Assembly (NCBI RefSeq): GCF_028826105.1
Contig: NZ_JAQGPL010000001.1
Location: 5,649,501 to 5,713,500, forward strand
Direction of reading: 5' to 3'
DNA from: Paenibacillus humicola
GTDB taxonomy: Bacteria > Bacillota > Bacilli > Paenibacillales > Paenibacillaceae
Length of the DNA: 64,000 nt
In this document: one piece after another, positions 52,515 through 60,660 of the stretch
How positions within the stretch are numbered: position 1 is the first letter of the stretch
How the letters are laid out: each line of letters opens with the position of its first letter
Notes under the pieces: model-generated
Database searches by the model: none
The model's input: only the letters and a program-made list of their open reading frames with translations
What the model was told of the DNA's origin: nothing
Translations under genes and position numbers: made by a program

Positions 52515-53944
52515 TTATACCTTGATCGTTTTCCACTTTCCCTTTTTATAACGGTATACAATTAAGAATGACCTGATCGACTGGTCAACTGCAATTGCAA
52601 TCCAAGCCCCTAAAATCCCCCATTTAAATAAATTCACAAACAATAAACTTAGAACCACCCGGAATCCCCAGACGCCAATAAAAGTGGAGTAAAGCGGGAA
52701 TTTCGTGTCTCCTGCTCCTCTTAGGGCCCCGGAACATACTAATTGGGCGGCCTGGGCCACTTGTACAATCCCTACCATACGCAAGGCGATGGCCCCCTGC
52801 CTGATCACTTCTGGATCATTGGTGTAAGGAATCATGATGTAAGGAGCAAACAAGAGAAATAAAATGCCCACTGTCCCCCCAAGCAGCATACCTAATTTAG
52901 CTGTTTCCCAGCCGAACTTATCGGCCAGTTCCGGCTTTTTAGCCCCTAATGCTTGGCCAACCAATGTGGTTGCCACAATCGCAAAAGCCATACCCGGCAT
53001 AAAAGTCAATCCCAGCACACTAAATGAAATCTGGGTTGCAGCATAAGTGATTGTTCCAAGACCTGCAACAACTTTAACAAAAATGATTTGTCCACCTTGC
53101 ATCGCAAATTGTTCACCTGCAGAAGGAAGACCAATCTTAAAAATTTTGCCGATCACCGAGCGATCAAAAATCCAAAAGTTTTTCAGCGATAGTTTCACCG
53201 TAAATTTTCCGCTAAATAATACATAAATCATCCAGATAGCGGCGATGATGCGGGCCACCGTTGTTGCAATGGCCGCCCCGGCTAAACCCATTTTCGGGAC
53301 CCCAAACAATCCGTAAATCAACGGAAATCCTAACAGAACTATCAAAATATCAGACAGTACATTAATTTTCATCGGTGTCCGAGTATCACCAGCGCCTCGC
53401 AGGACCGCCGACAAACTCATGGCAATCGTGGTAAACCCTAACGAAAAAAAGATGATCCGCGTATAGTTGACTCCCTCAGCCAAAACTTCAGGGGCCGCTC
53501 CCATAAAATAAGCAACTGTTTTGCAAAAGTGGTACCTAAGCAAACTAACAGAATTGCGAGAAACAGATTAAGCAGAAAAGTTTGCTGTGCCGCCCGATTG
53601 CCTTCTTCAAATTGTCCGGCACCAATGGAGCGTGCTACGATAGCAGTGGTCCCAACATTTAATGCAGTAAAAATGGCTAATGAAAAAAACACCGGTTGAT
53701 TCGTTAATCCAACAGCCGCCACGGCTTCAGGACCGACGCGTCCTACCATCATCATATTAATCATTTGAACGAAATTCAGTAAAATCATTTCGGTTAAAGA
53801 GGGAGCCGCCAATTGCATCAACCGTTTTCGAATGACTTTCGGGCCCCCGGCTTCTAACGAGGGGATCTCGTCTGGTTCCAATCGCTTGCTTTTCGGTTTC
53901 ACACGCTTCTGTACAACCCCTAATTGTTTTTGAAGCTTTGGCAT
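52515..53944 (-). pseudogene. MATE family efflux transporter, frameshifted
   Basis: Full length about 476 residues, 12 helices; broken by one missing base near 53500-53530. The N-terminal frame (53944-53438) has MQLAAPSLTEMILLNFVQMI, VGRVGPEAVAAVGL; the C-terminal frame has VLRGAGDTRTPMKIN and CSGALRGAGDTKFPLYS, the two MATE motif repeats. GTTFAKQLL in the first frame should continue as AYFMGAAPEVL. Sodium- or proton-driven export of drugs would be its role if intact. Confidence 0.88.
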
Positions 53945-54649
53945 ATCAATGGGAGTCTCCCCCTATCCTATTATTATTGATAAGGCTTCCTATAGGCTTC
54001 TTGCAATCTTTTTGGGATCAGACCAGGCTGAACGGAGCCACCGGGGGACTGTCAACCCTTGGAACTGGAAGGACTTCAATATTTGTACTTGTAATGAAAA
54101 CCTATCCGCATTCAAGCAAATATTGCGGGATCATTTCTTCTTCCCTCATTTCAGTCCCTAATTGTGCAGCCAACTTCAACACCGCTGCCTTGGGACAAGG
54201 GCGGAGTAAAGCAGGTTCAGCCATTTACTGTACCTCTTGGATTCCACTTACGCTTGATGTACTCGATTGATTCTTTTAATATTCCTCATTATACCATCTC
54301 GAAGAATTTCTTTATTCGCTTCTTCGTCAAAAATATTGTGATTTCCTTTATAAAAGCAAAAAAGAACACGGCCCATTGATTCAGCATTGGACAAGCGGTA
54401 GTATTGGAGTTCAGAACAAGGAAATTTCGGCATACACGAAAAAGAGCCTTCGCCGCGTGCAACGGCAAAGACTCTAAAGATAAAAAGGCTGTGGACACCC
54501 ACGGTGCGCAAAGTATGAACTAAGCGAGACCCACCGTTAGGGAGCCAACCTAATTACGCGGTGGGTTTTCGCTTGTTTAGCTTTTGTTTTAATCGATAAG
54601 CAGCAGCCTGTCTTTATGATACTAGCCTAAATCACTTAAACTATTATTC
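53945..54649. other. long region without a convincing gene; nested hairpin at its right side
   Basis: 705 bp. Minus-strand short frames include 54187-54248-type scraps (MAEPALLRPCPKAAVLKLAA) and one of 60-87 codons (54248-54511) with no binding site. The only clear structure is the three-tier hairpin at 54519-54575, listed separately. Confidence 0.4.
54519..54575 (-). terminator. nested hairpin, probable terminator of the RidA-like gene
   Basis: Plus strand: outer AAGCGA/TCGCTT, middle ACCCACCG/CGGTGGGT, inner TTAGG/CCTAA. Beyond the stem the minus strand upstream side is GCTAAACAAGCG. Strong structure but no long T run, so it may do more than terminate. Confidence 0.5.
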
Positions 54650-55111
54650 CTACTCCTCAACTTCAAAAATGGAGTCAATGATAATTGGAAGATTGTCTCT
54701 AACTGAGACAGCTCCAAACACTGAACGTGCATGGACACCCTTTTCCCCAAACACATCCAGCATGAGATCAGAACAGCCATTTAACACTTTATGATGTTCT
54801 TCAAAATTAGCATCAGCATTGACAAAACCCTGAATTTTAACCACGCGTTTCACTTTCTCCAGAGAGCCTAGAGCCGATTTCAGTACAGCTAAAATTTCAA
54901 TCCCAGTCTGCCGTGCAAAGTGATAACCTTCTTCGGTTGTATAATCTTGACCCAGCTTACCTTTAGGGTTTCCTGCAGACCCCTTGCCTGAAACAAATAA
55001 TAGCCCGTTTACTTTAACGAAGTTGGCGTACTTAGCTGCCGGTTCGCTTGCATTGGGTAGAACGATTCCTATCGCTGCTAATCTGCTGTCACTCTTATTT
55101 CCCCCGCTCAT
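54650..55111 (-). CDS. RidA family protein
   Basis: About 153 residues: LAAIGIVLPNASEPAAKYAN, VNGLLFVSGKGSAGNPKGKL and the conserved NFEEHHKVLNGCSDLMLDVFG end; deaminase of reactive enamine/imine intermediates by family. Same family as the frameshifted gene at 48891 but clearly diverged. Start uncertain: ATG 55111 lacks a good site, and ATG 55138 or the frame to 55186 are alternatives. Confidence 0.82.
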   Translation of the reverse strand: MSGGNKSDSRLAAIGIVLPNASEPAAKYANFVKVNGLLFVSGKGSAGNPKGKLGQDYTTEEGYHFARQTGIEILAVLKSALGSLEKVKRVVKIQGFVNADANFEEHHKVLNGCSDLMLDVFGEKGVHARSVFGAVSVRDNLPIIIDSIFEVEE

Positions 55112-55260
55112 TAGGATTGAAAAATTAAATATCCGCATTGTACCGCCATCAACGGGAACTGCAGGATCAATTTTTCCGCCGGGCAAAATCCAAGCGGAAC
55201 GCCACTACTGGTGGCCGAAATCGGCTCAGCTGTCACCGTTGACTGTTTTTACTAAATTGT

Positions 55261-55927
55261 TCATTGATGAAAATCATTTTTATTCAGATTTTCTATAACA
55301 TCAATTTTGTCCTGCACTTCCTGGGTGTTAAAGTATTCCGCACTTTTTATCAAGTAATCCTTAAGCGCCTTTTTGTCGTCACTGGTTTTGTTTGCATAAC
55401 TTTCACTTCTTATTTTTTCAAGCCCACCAGTTATTAGGGCCATAATTTCGATTCCATTGCGTTCTTCATCTTTTAATTTATTCAAGCTTAGGTACAATTC
55501 TTCACCTTCAGCCACAATCGAGTCAGAATAATTATCATATAAATTTTCAAAGAACACCGAAAAATCCACAAACATATTAAAGATATTATTAGATCCTATG
55601 CTGCTAATTTTTTCATAATTGGAATAAGAATATATTGGTCCATATAATAGAGTTAATTCTCGATGCATATTGCTTAACTCTTGTAAATCCCTCTGGTAAT
55701 AATTGAATTCTCTTCCCACTTCGCCAAAGTATATTTTCCCATCACCGATGTCTTGAGTTAGTGTCCTATGGATGGAACCAATTCTGTAATTTTGAAACAT
55801 CGTAATCAAGAGCAGCGTCAACGGCAGCCTCATATTTCTTTGAGTTTTTGTAATTGATTACATTGATTGTTACTGAAATTATTAATAATGCAACGGCTAT
55901 TATGGCTGCAACCTTATAGATTTTCAA
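55261..55927 (-). pseudogene. membrane-anchored hypothetical protein, frameshifted
   Basis: Start TTG 55927 (GGTGG upstream) opens a signal-anchor (KVAAIIAVALLIISVTINVI) in one frame; after about 50 codons the coding sense moves by one base to the frame ending at 55261 (YYQRDLQELSNMHRELTLLY, NTQEVQDKIDVIENLNKND). Corrected length about 220 residues, extracytoplasmic and helical. Family not recognised. Confidence 0.6.
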
Positions 55928-56014
55928 TGTTCCACCCCTTTTTATCTATAAATTTGCTTTTCGAACTTGGCTTTACCACAACTGGCTGCACCTAAAGCGT
56001 CCTTATCTCCTACC

Positions 56015-56062
56015 CAAAAAGACACAGCCTTTTAAACCTGCTCAAGCTGCGCCTAATTTTTG
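56015..56062 (-). repeat. hairpin repeat type C, copy 2
   Basis: Minus strand: ATTAGGCGCAGCTTGAGCAG, then AAAAGGCTGTGTCTTTTTGG. Matches copy 1 at 39749 over about 45 bases. It ends the alpha/beta hydrolase gene (stop 56100), so it works as a terminator. Confidence 0.7.
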
Positions 56063-56099
56063 TGTTATCTTGTTTTAGAATACGCATTACGAGTGAATC

Positions 56100-56941
56100 T
56101 CAGGAGTTCAAAAACCTATAAATTGCATCTTTAAAATTTTCTGGTTCTTCGAGATGTGGACTATGATTGCTGTCCTCAAAAACATGAAGCTTTGAACCTG
56201 CTACTAGGCGATGTATTTCATCCGAAAAAGCAAGCGGGCACTGAACATCATACCTACCGCACATTACTAAAGTTCGTGTTTTAATTAAATTCAGGCTGTC
56301 TCGAATATCGAACGAAGCCAGATGCCGATTATAATAATCCAACCGCTTTTGAACGGTTCTGCCGCTGCTCGGTTTACTGAAATACTTGTCCCATTTATCG
56401 GAATAATGCAAGGACATTTCAGTCCATTCTCGTGCTGAATGAGCTTTTAATTCATTACTTGAATCGGTTGATTTTAGAATGGCGAAAATTTCAAGAAGAC
56501 GATAATTATTAGGGTTTTCCCTGCAATAAATGCTACTTTCGATCGCATGTACTCGTTTGAAGCTGCAGCTCCTACGACAATTAAATGATCAAGGGTATCC
56601 GCGTAATGGATTGCATAGATAAGTCCCAGCATCCCGCCTGTTGAATGCCCCGCAAACGACCATTGTTCATAACCGAGCGAAGTTCTTATTGCCTCCAGGT
56701 CCTCAACGGTTTCCATCATGCTAAGCTCGTTATCTTCTGCGGCGCGGTCCGAGTTCCCGCAATCCTTCAAGTTAACCAGAATCACTTTCCCTTGTTCCGT
56801 GAAGAGGTCTGCAAAATAATTCCCGCGTTTCGTAAACGCTGAATAGTAATGCGTCACGCATATAGGGTTACCTTCTCCTGCAATAAACACTTCGAATAAT
56901 CCTCGAGTGGTAGATATCATTTTCGATTCCCAGGCATTCAA
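56100..56941 (-). pseudogene. alpha/beta hydrolase, frameshifted
   Basis: Corrected length about 280 residues. First frame: GNPICVTHYYSAFTKRGNYF, nucleophile elbow FAGHSTGGMLGLI; second frame: RTLVMCGRYDVQCPLAFSDE (acid) and EDSNHSPHLEEPENF (His). One missing base near 56530 (AAAGT should be AAAAGT) separates them, restoring SSIYCRENPNNYRLLEIF. The catalytic triad would be complete. Confidence 0.85.
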
Positions 56942-57501
56942 GTAAACACCTCCTCGTCAGTTCATTTAAAACTGCCGCGCGGCGAGTAGTTCAACACGAG
57001 ATACACCGCCTGAATAAAGAAGCTAAGCGATTATAGGGTTCGTTTTAATTTCACTTCAAAATTCGGATTAGAGCGCTGCGCGAGATGCACTTCTGAATGC
57101 AGTTCAAAGAAACCGCTATCAATCCAAATCTTAATTCATTTTATTATCCTTTATTTCAAGTATCATTTTTTTAATTTCGTCCATCTTTTTTATCATCGAA
57201 TATTGATTTCCGATCATGATCACGATGCTGGTTATAAATATGATAACAATTAAAATCGCCATTATTCTTCCTCCACTTTCTCATGCTCTGATGTCTAGCT
57301 TTTACAACATTATAACCGTACAAGCAGATAATCACAGTTCCAAATAAATTCCTTTTTACATCGAGTTGAAAAATATGTACATGATGCGGATCCCTTAGAA
57401 GTATTTTATTGTATAAAATGGAACCGTCAATCTCAACATAAGGAGAGCGGAAGCGTTGCTTAACATGAGTTACTAAAATTTAAATAAGGGAGTTCCACTT
57501 T
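56942..57501. other. intergenic region with one small ORF
   Basis: 560 bp. Contains the 43-aa ORF at 57131-57262 and a weak CTGCCGCGCGGCGAG hairpin near 56973-56987 that could be another worn element. The bases before 57502 hold the ABM gene promoter and the AAGGGAG binding site. Confidence 0.4.
57131..57262 (-). CDS. small single-TM protein, 43 aa
   Basis: ATG 57262 with a perfect GTGGAGGAAGAATA site upstream. The product has one N-terminal helix (MAILIVIIFITSIVIMIG) and a Lys/Glu amphipathic tail (MIKKMDEIKKMILEIKDNK). This is a common layout for small Bacillales membrane peptides of unknown role. Too short for standard gene callers. Confidence 0.65.
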   Translation of the reverse strand: MAILIVIIFITSIVIMIGNQYSMIKKMDEIKKMILEIKDNKMN

Positions 57502-57831
57502 ATGACCCATATATCCATGAATAATCACGTTGTTACACTGATTAATGTATTCACAGTTGATCCTCAAAATCAGGAACGTCTAGTCGAGTTACTTACCACT
57601 GCAACAGAAGTTTCAGTGCGGCACGCGTCCGGATTTATTTCTTGTAGTCTCCATCGAAGCACGGACGGGACTAAAGTGACCATGTATGCTCAATGGAGAA
57701 GCGCGGAAGATTACCAAGCAATGCGAAATGACCCTAAACCCCTTCCGTATCTTCAGGAAGCATTGACGATCGCCACGTTTGAACCGGGCATGTATGAAGT
57801 CGTCAAAACATTTGAACCAGCCAATGAATAA
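57502..57831 (+). CDS. antibiotic biosynthesis monooxygenase (ABM) family protein
   Basis: 109 residues, dimeric ferredoxin-like fold: VVTLINVFTVDPQNQERLVE, GFISCSLHRSTDGTKVTMYA and QWRSAEDYQAM are typical of ABM/quinol monooxygenase domains. AAGGGAG site 11 nt before ATG. Plus strand. The family is diverse (quinol oxidation, heme degradation); exact role unknown. Confidence 0.88.
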   Translation: MTHISMNNHVVTLINVFTVDPQNQERLVELLTTATEVSVRHASGFISCSLHRSTDGTKVTMYAQWRSAEDYQAMRNDPKPLPYLQEALTIATFEPGMYEVVKTFEPANE

Positions 57832-57870
57832 GAGTCCCGCCAGCATTTTAACGAATATATTCGAATGCGT

Positions 57871-57946
57871 TCAATAACCCCACTTCCGATTGTTGAGCGA
57901 AAAATGGAGCAGCTGCGCCGCGGCAGCATGCTCCATTATTAGTTAC
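57871..57946 (-). repeat. attC-like element 24
   Basis: Minus strand: AAAGGTAACTAATAATGG, stem GGAGCATGCTGCCGC and GCGCAGCTGCTCC, then CGCTCAACAATCGG and GGGGTTATTG. GTAAC pairs with GTTAT at the ends. About 115 nt beyond the stop of the stalk-domain gene at 58063. Confidence 0.75.
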
Positions 57947-58062
57947 CTTTTAGGGGAATGCGGTTTCCATATGTCTCACAGCCTCGTGATAGGGTCGCAC
58001 ATCATTTATTTAACAAAGGCTATTGCCGTAGCATCCGTTAATTTCACTAAGACCATCAGCCA

Positions 58063-58595
58063 TTATTTATCAAATACTCTACCTTTAACAAGAATGTATT
58101 TTAAAGATTCCTGTTTATTATTAATGAAGGATGGAGTAAAAGTCCATGTATATTCAACAGAGCCATCTTTCTTTACAGCCGGGCGTGTTCGGTAAGCATT
58201 GTCTAATTGCGCGGAGTTACCAAATAAAAAATAAGGATGAACGTCTTCAACACCTTTTGGTAAATCGGTTCCTGTTATATTTTTTGATTTAATTGTAATT
58301 TTGTAATTAGCCATATCCAACACGTAGAATATTGGCATAAAAGCATTGTTGCTCTTTACAGGACCTTCTCTATGATCAAGGTCTTCATAATTTTTAATCA
58401 GGTCGGTTTGCATTAAGTTGTCACCGGTTAAGGTGTACAGTTTATTCGAGGAATCCCATTCGCTTTTAATGTCAAGGTTTTTAATCAAATACCCCAGTGG
58501 AATAAACATGGAACTTTTATACAGGATCGGAACGGTATTAGAACTCTACCCTTGCGATCTCTTATAATCGCTCCGCCAGTTACAACAATTCTCAT
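58063..58595 (-). pseudogene. copper-amine-oxidase-N (stalk) domain protein, 5'-truncated and frameshifted
   Basis: The long frame (58509-58063) has SMFIPLGYLIKNLDIKSEW then LYTLTGDNLMQ, the second half of a stalk domain, and a beta-rich C-terminus (DLPKGVEDVHPYFLFG). The first half of the domain (VVTGGAIIRDRKG) is in another frame starting at ATG 58595; one missing base near 58545 joins them (NTVPILYKSSMFIP). No signal peptide is left, so the gene is probably a remnant. Related to 34931. Confidence 0.65.
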
Positions 58596-58706
58596 GAGAT
58601 GGTAACCTCTCCGCTCCCTAATATTTTAATTTCAACCAGACTTCGTGTTTATTGATTCGAAGCCGGAAGACCTGTCCACGCATGAGCAGCTTAAACTTCA
58701 ATCCAG

Positions 58707-59105
58707 TTATTTCCGAAATAATTTTTTTCGTCTTCTGCCTCTCCAATACCCAATAAACAAACCAACTAAAGATAACGCGGTAAGGTTAATCCATATATAA
58801 GCGGCTAAATCCCGTTTCCGCCAGGCCTCGACAAGCTGTCCTGACTTTGCACGTTTTTCAATTTCCTTCACGACTTCATCGTTCGAATTAAATCGTTGTT
58901 CGGAAGAAATCAACGGTAAATCTATGCCCCCAGCAACGATCCCCATCGGAGGGAAGTAAACCGCCCACGTTTGTTTTGTCCACCGATCCAGTTTATAGGC
59001 AACAGACGCATTTCCTTCTATCGGTCGATTGGGTCCCACCTCTGACCAACGAAAGCTCCAAGAACATAATAAGAAGACTACCAGCGCAAGAAAAAACCAC
59101 TTCAG
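58707..59105 (-). CDS. two-TM membrane protein of unknown function
   Basis: About 132 residues. Start proposed as CTG 59105 (GGGGG 7 nt upstream), which adds an N-terminal helix KWFFLALVVFLLCSW; the first ATG-type start is 59039. A second helix (WINLTALSLVGLFIGYW) and RGRRRKK tail end the protein, with a soluble external part between. Not recognised. Confidence 0.6.
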   Translation of the reverse strand: MKWFFLALVVFLLCSWSFRWSEVGPNRPIEGNASVAYKLDRWTKQTWAVYFPPMGIVAGGIDLPLISSEQRFNSNDEVVKEIEKRAKSGQLVEAWRKRDLAAYIWINLTALSLVGLFIGYWRGRRRKKLFRK

Positions 59106-59189
59106 AATACCGCCCCCAATGAAATCTATTATTATATTTACAATTCATTACCCACTGATATCAAGGGGTTTATGCCTCATTCTCTCCCT

Positions 59190-59768
59190 TCACCATGCCG
59201 AAACGTTTAATTCCGGCCACTTGCTTTTCCACTTCGTTACTTTCTGATCATAAATGTCTTCCGTAATCAACGTTTTGTTCGGCCGCAACGTAAGGCTGAA
59301 AAGATCCGCCAGCCCGAAAGGGGCGTACACGTGCCATTTGCCATGTTGTTCAATACGCACCCCTAAAGCGGTGGCTGTCGTCGGCCACGTTGCAATCGCT
59401 TCCTCAAGCGAACGATAAGGATTCAATCTGATCCCGAATTTCGACTCGTACCAGAGATGGACTCGGGCTTGATTTTTGACATCGATAGGCAGCGGAACGA
59501 CTTCGAAACACATGGCCGCCTTTTTTACGATTCGATCCTCCCCTTCGAAGCTGAGATCGGCATCGTCAAAGTATACAAGATCGATATCCGATATCCCGTA
59601 CGTCAAGGATCGTCCCGTAAAATGGTTCCACACGGTCTGTGTAATGCAGCCGGCACCTATAAAATACGATTTGAGCTCCAAAGTTCGGGCTTTATTGAAT
59701 ATCTCCCTCAGCAATTCGCTGCTCTCGATGATCGCGATCAGCCGATCGACGCTCTTTCCCTTTTTCAT
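59190..59768 (-). CDS. nucleotidyltransferase family protein (DUF925-like)
   Basis: 192 residues. FIGAGCITQTVWNHFTGRSL and GISDIDLVYFDDADLS give the DxD nucleotidyltransferase core in the DUF925 style. ATG 59768 has GAAAGGAAAAAAGCT upstream. 13 nt downstream of the CYTH gene on the same strand, so the two form an operon. Target unknown; stand-alone nucleotidyltransferases of this kind are often resistance- or toxin-like. Confidence 0.88.
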   Translation of the reverse strand: MKKGKSVDRLIAIIESSELLREIFNKARTLELKSYFIGAGCITQTVWNHFTGRSLTYGISDIDLVYFDDADLSFEGEDRIVKKAAMCFEVVPLPIDVKNQARVHLWYESKFGIRLNPYRSLEEAIATWPTTATALGVRIEQHGKWHVYAPFGLADLFSLTLRPNKTLITEDIYDQKVTKWKSKWPELNVSAW

Positions 59769-59781
59769 AGCTTTTTTCCTT

Positions 59782-60327
59782 TCAGGCGTTCGACTGTAGG
59801 TAATCTTCATTTGAGCCTTCCAGCTTTTCGACAAGATAAGGGGCAATGGCTTCCATCACTTCATCCGGGATGTTTGACCCATTCAGCGCTTCAACTTCCA
59901 CGACATCACCCAAGCCTTGAATTTGGTCTAGATGGATCAAGATGTCTCCAAGGACCAAGCGGGTTCTGGTTTTTGAAATGAGGACATATGGAACTTCCGA
60001 GCGTTGCAGCGCATGAACTAACGTTAGATCAGAAGGGCGTATGTACTCGAACGTAGCTTCAGTTCCTTCGAGAAACCGGTCATAGAGATAAACCCCGAAA
60101 GGTTCCCCATTCACGAGCCGAAATTTGATTCGTCGGGTATTTTCTCCGGATAGGAGACTCGGCAACCGAAAAATATAATCCGTCTGATTAACCCCTGTCG
60201 ACTGAGGATGTGCCCCCAGCTGCCTCAGCACGCCGGCGACTTCCTCCAACTTGCAGCACAGCCCTTTCAGGTTTCTGTTTAACTTCACGATCCCATTTTG
60301 CTTTTCGAATGAAGTACGTTCATCCAT
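59782..60327 (-). CDS. CYTH-like domain protein (adenylate cyclase IV / thiamine-triphosphatase fold)
   Basis: 181 residues: KLNRNLKGLCCKLEEVAGVL, NQTDYIFRLPSLLSG, RIKFRLVNGEPFGVYLYDR and LGDILIHLDQIQGLGDVVEV show the alternating charged strands of a triphosphate tunnel, but the N-terminal EXEXK is degenerate. ATG 60327 has GGAGGAGAGGTGTTC upstream. Partner of the nucleotidyltransferase downstream. Catalysis uncertain. Confidence 0.8.
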   Translation of the reverse strand: MDERTSFEKQNGIVKLNRNLKGLCCKLEEVAGVLRQLGAHPQSTGVNQTDYIFRLPSLLSGENTRRIKFRLVNGEPFGVYLYDRFLEGTEATFEYIRPSDLTLVHALQRSEVPYVLISKTRTRLVLGDILIHLDQIQGLGDVVEVEALNGSNIPDEVMEAIAPYLVEKLEGSNEDYLQSNA

Positions 60328-60660
60328 GAACACCTCTCCTCCCGCTAATGCCTAAACTGCAATTAAAACGGTTAGACACGGGCTCGTCTTCTGTCTCCCA
60401 GGCAATGTACGTTCATCCTTCTCCTTCTGCAACCCCACTGACATCTTTTACTCAGCTAGGCGAGCAAAGGCTGCCGTTATGGCAGCCTCCATTCTGCTTA
60501 CGTATTCGCTTAATAAGTCATTGTTATTGTTGAGGCAAGCCCATTGTACTGAAATCGAACATGATGCGTAAAGCTTCTAATCCGGCTGTTTCGCAGATAG
60601 TATTTGATGAATTCTCACGAACTCGCTTACTCCCCACTTAGATACTTGTTTTTTAACTTA
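60328..60660. other. intergenic region with attC-like element 25
   Basis: 333 bp between the CYTH gene start and the beta-helix gene stop. Besides the hairpin at 60460-60483 nothing gene-like was found. Confidence 0.4.
60441..60515 (-). repeat. attC-like element 25 (weak, ACAAGAG subtype)
   Basis: Minus strand: TTAAGCGAATACGTAAGC, AGAATGGAGGCTGCC-ataa-CGGCAGCC, then TTTGCTCGCCTAGCTGAG. The left part parallels TTAACGGATACAAGAGTTC of element 23 with changes. Confidence 0.5.

Noticed and set aside
53945..54250. Riboswitch or T-box upstream of the MATE gene
   Set aside because: The CCGGGGGACTGTCAACCC patch does not extend into any known riboswitch core that I can recognise.
54248..54511. 87-codon minus-strand ORF after the MATE gene
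   Set aside because: No ribosome binding site, no domain, and an overlapping alternative frame of equal quality.
24401..57946. Calling the palindromes canonical attC sites
   Set aside because: Only elements 15, 16, 19, 21 and 24 come near the RYYYAAC...GTTRRRY pair; most right ends read GGATAG or similar. Without a covariance-model score or an integrase the term attC-like is as far as the sequence allows.
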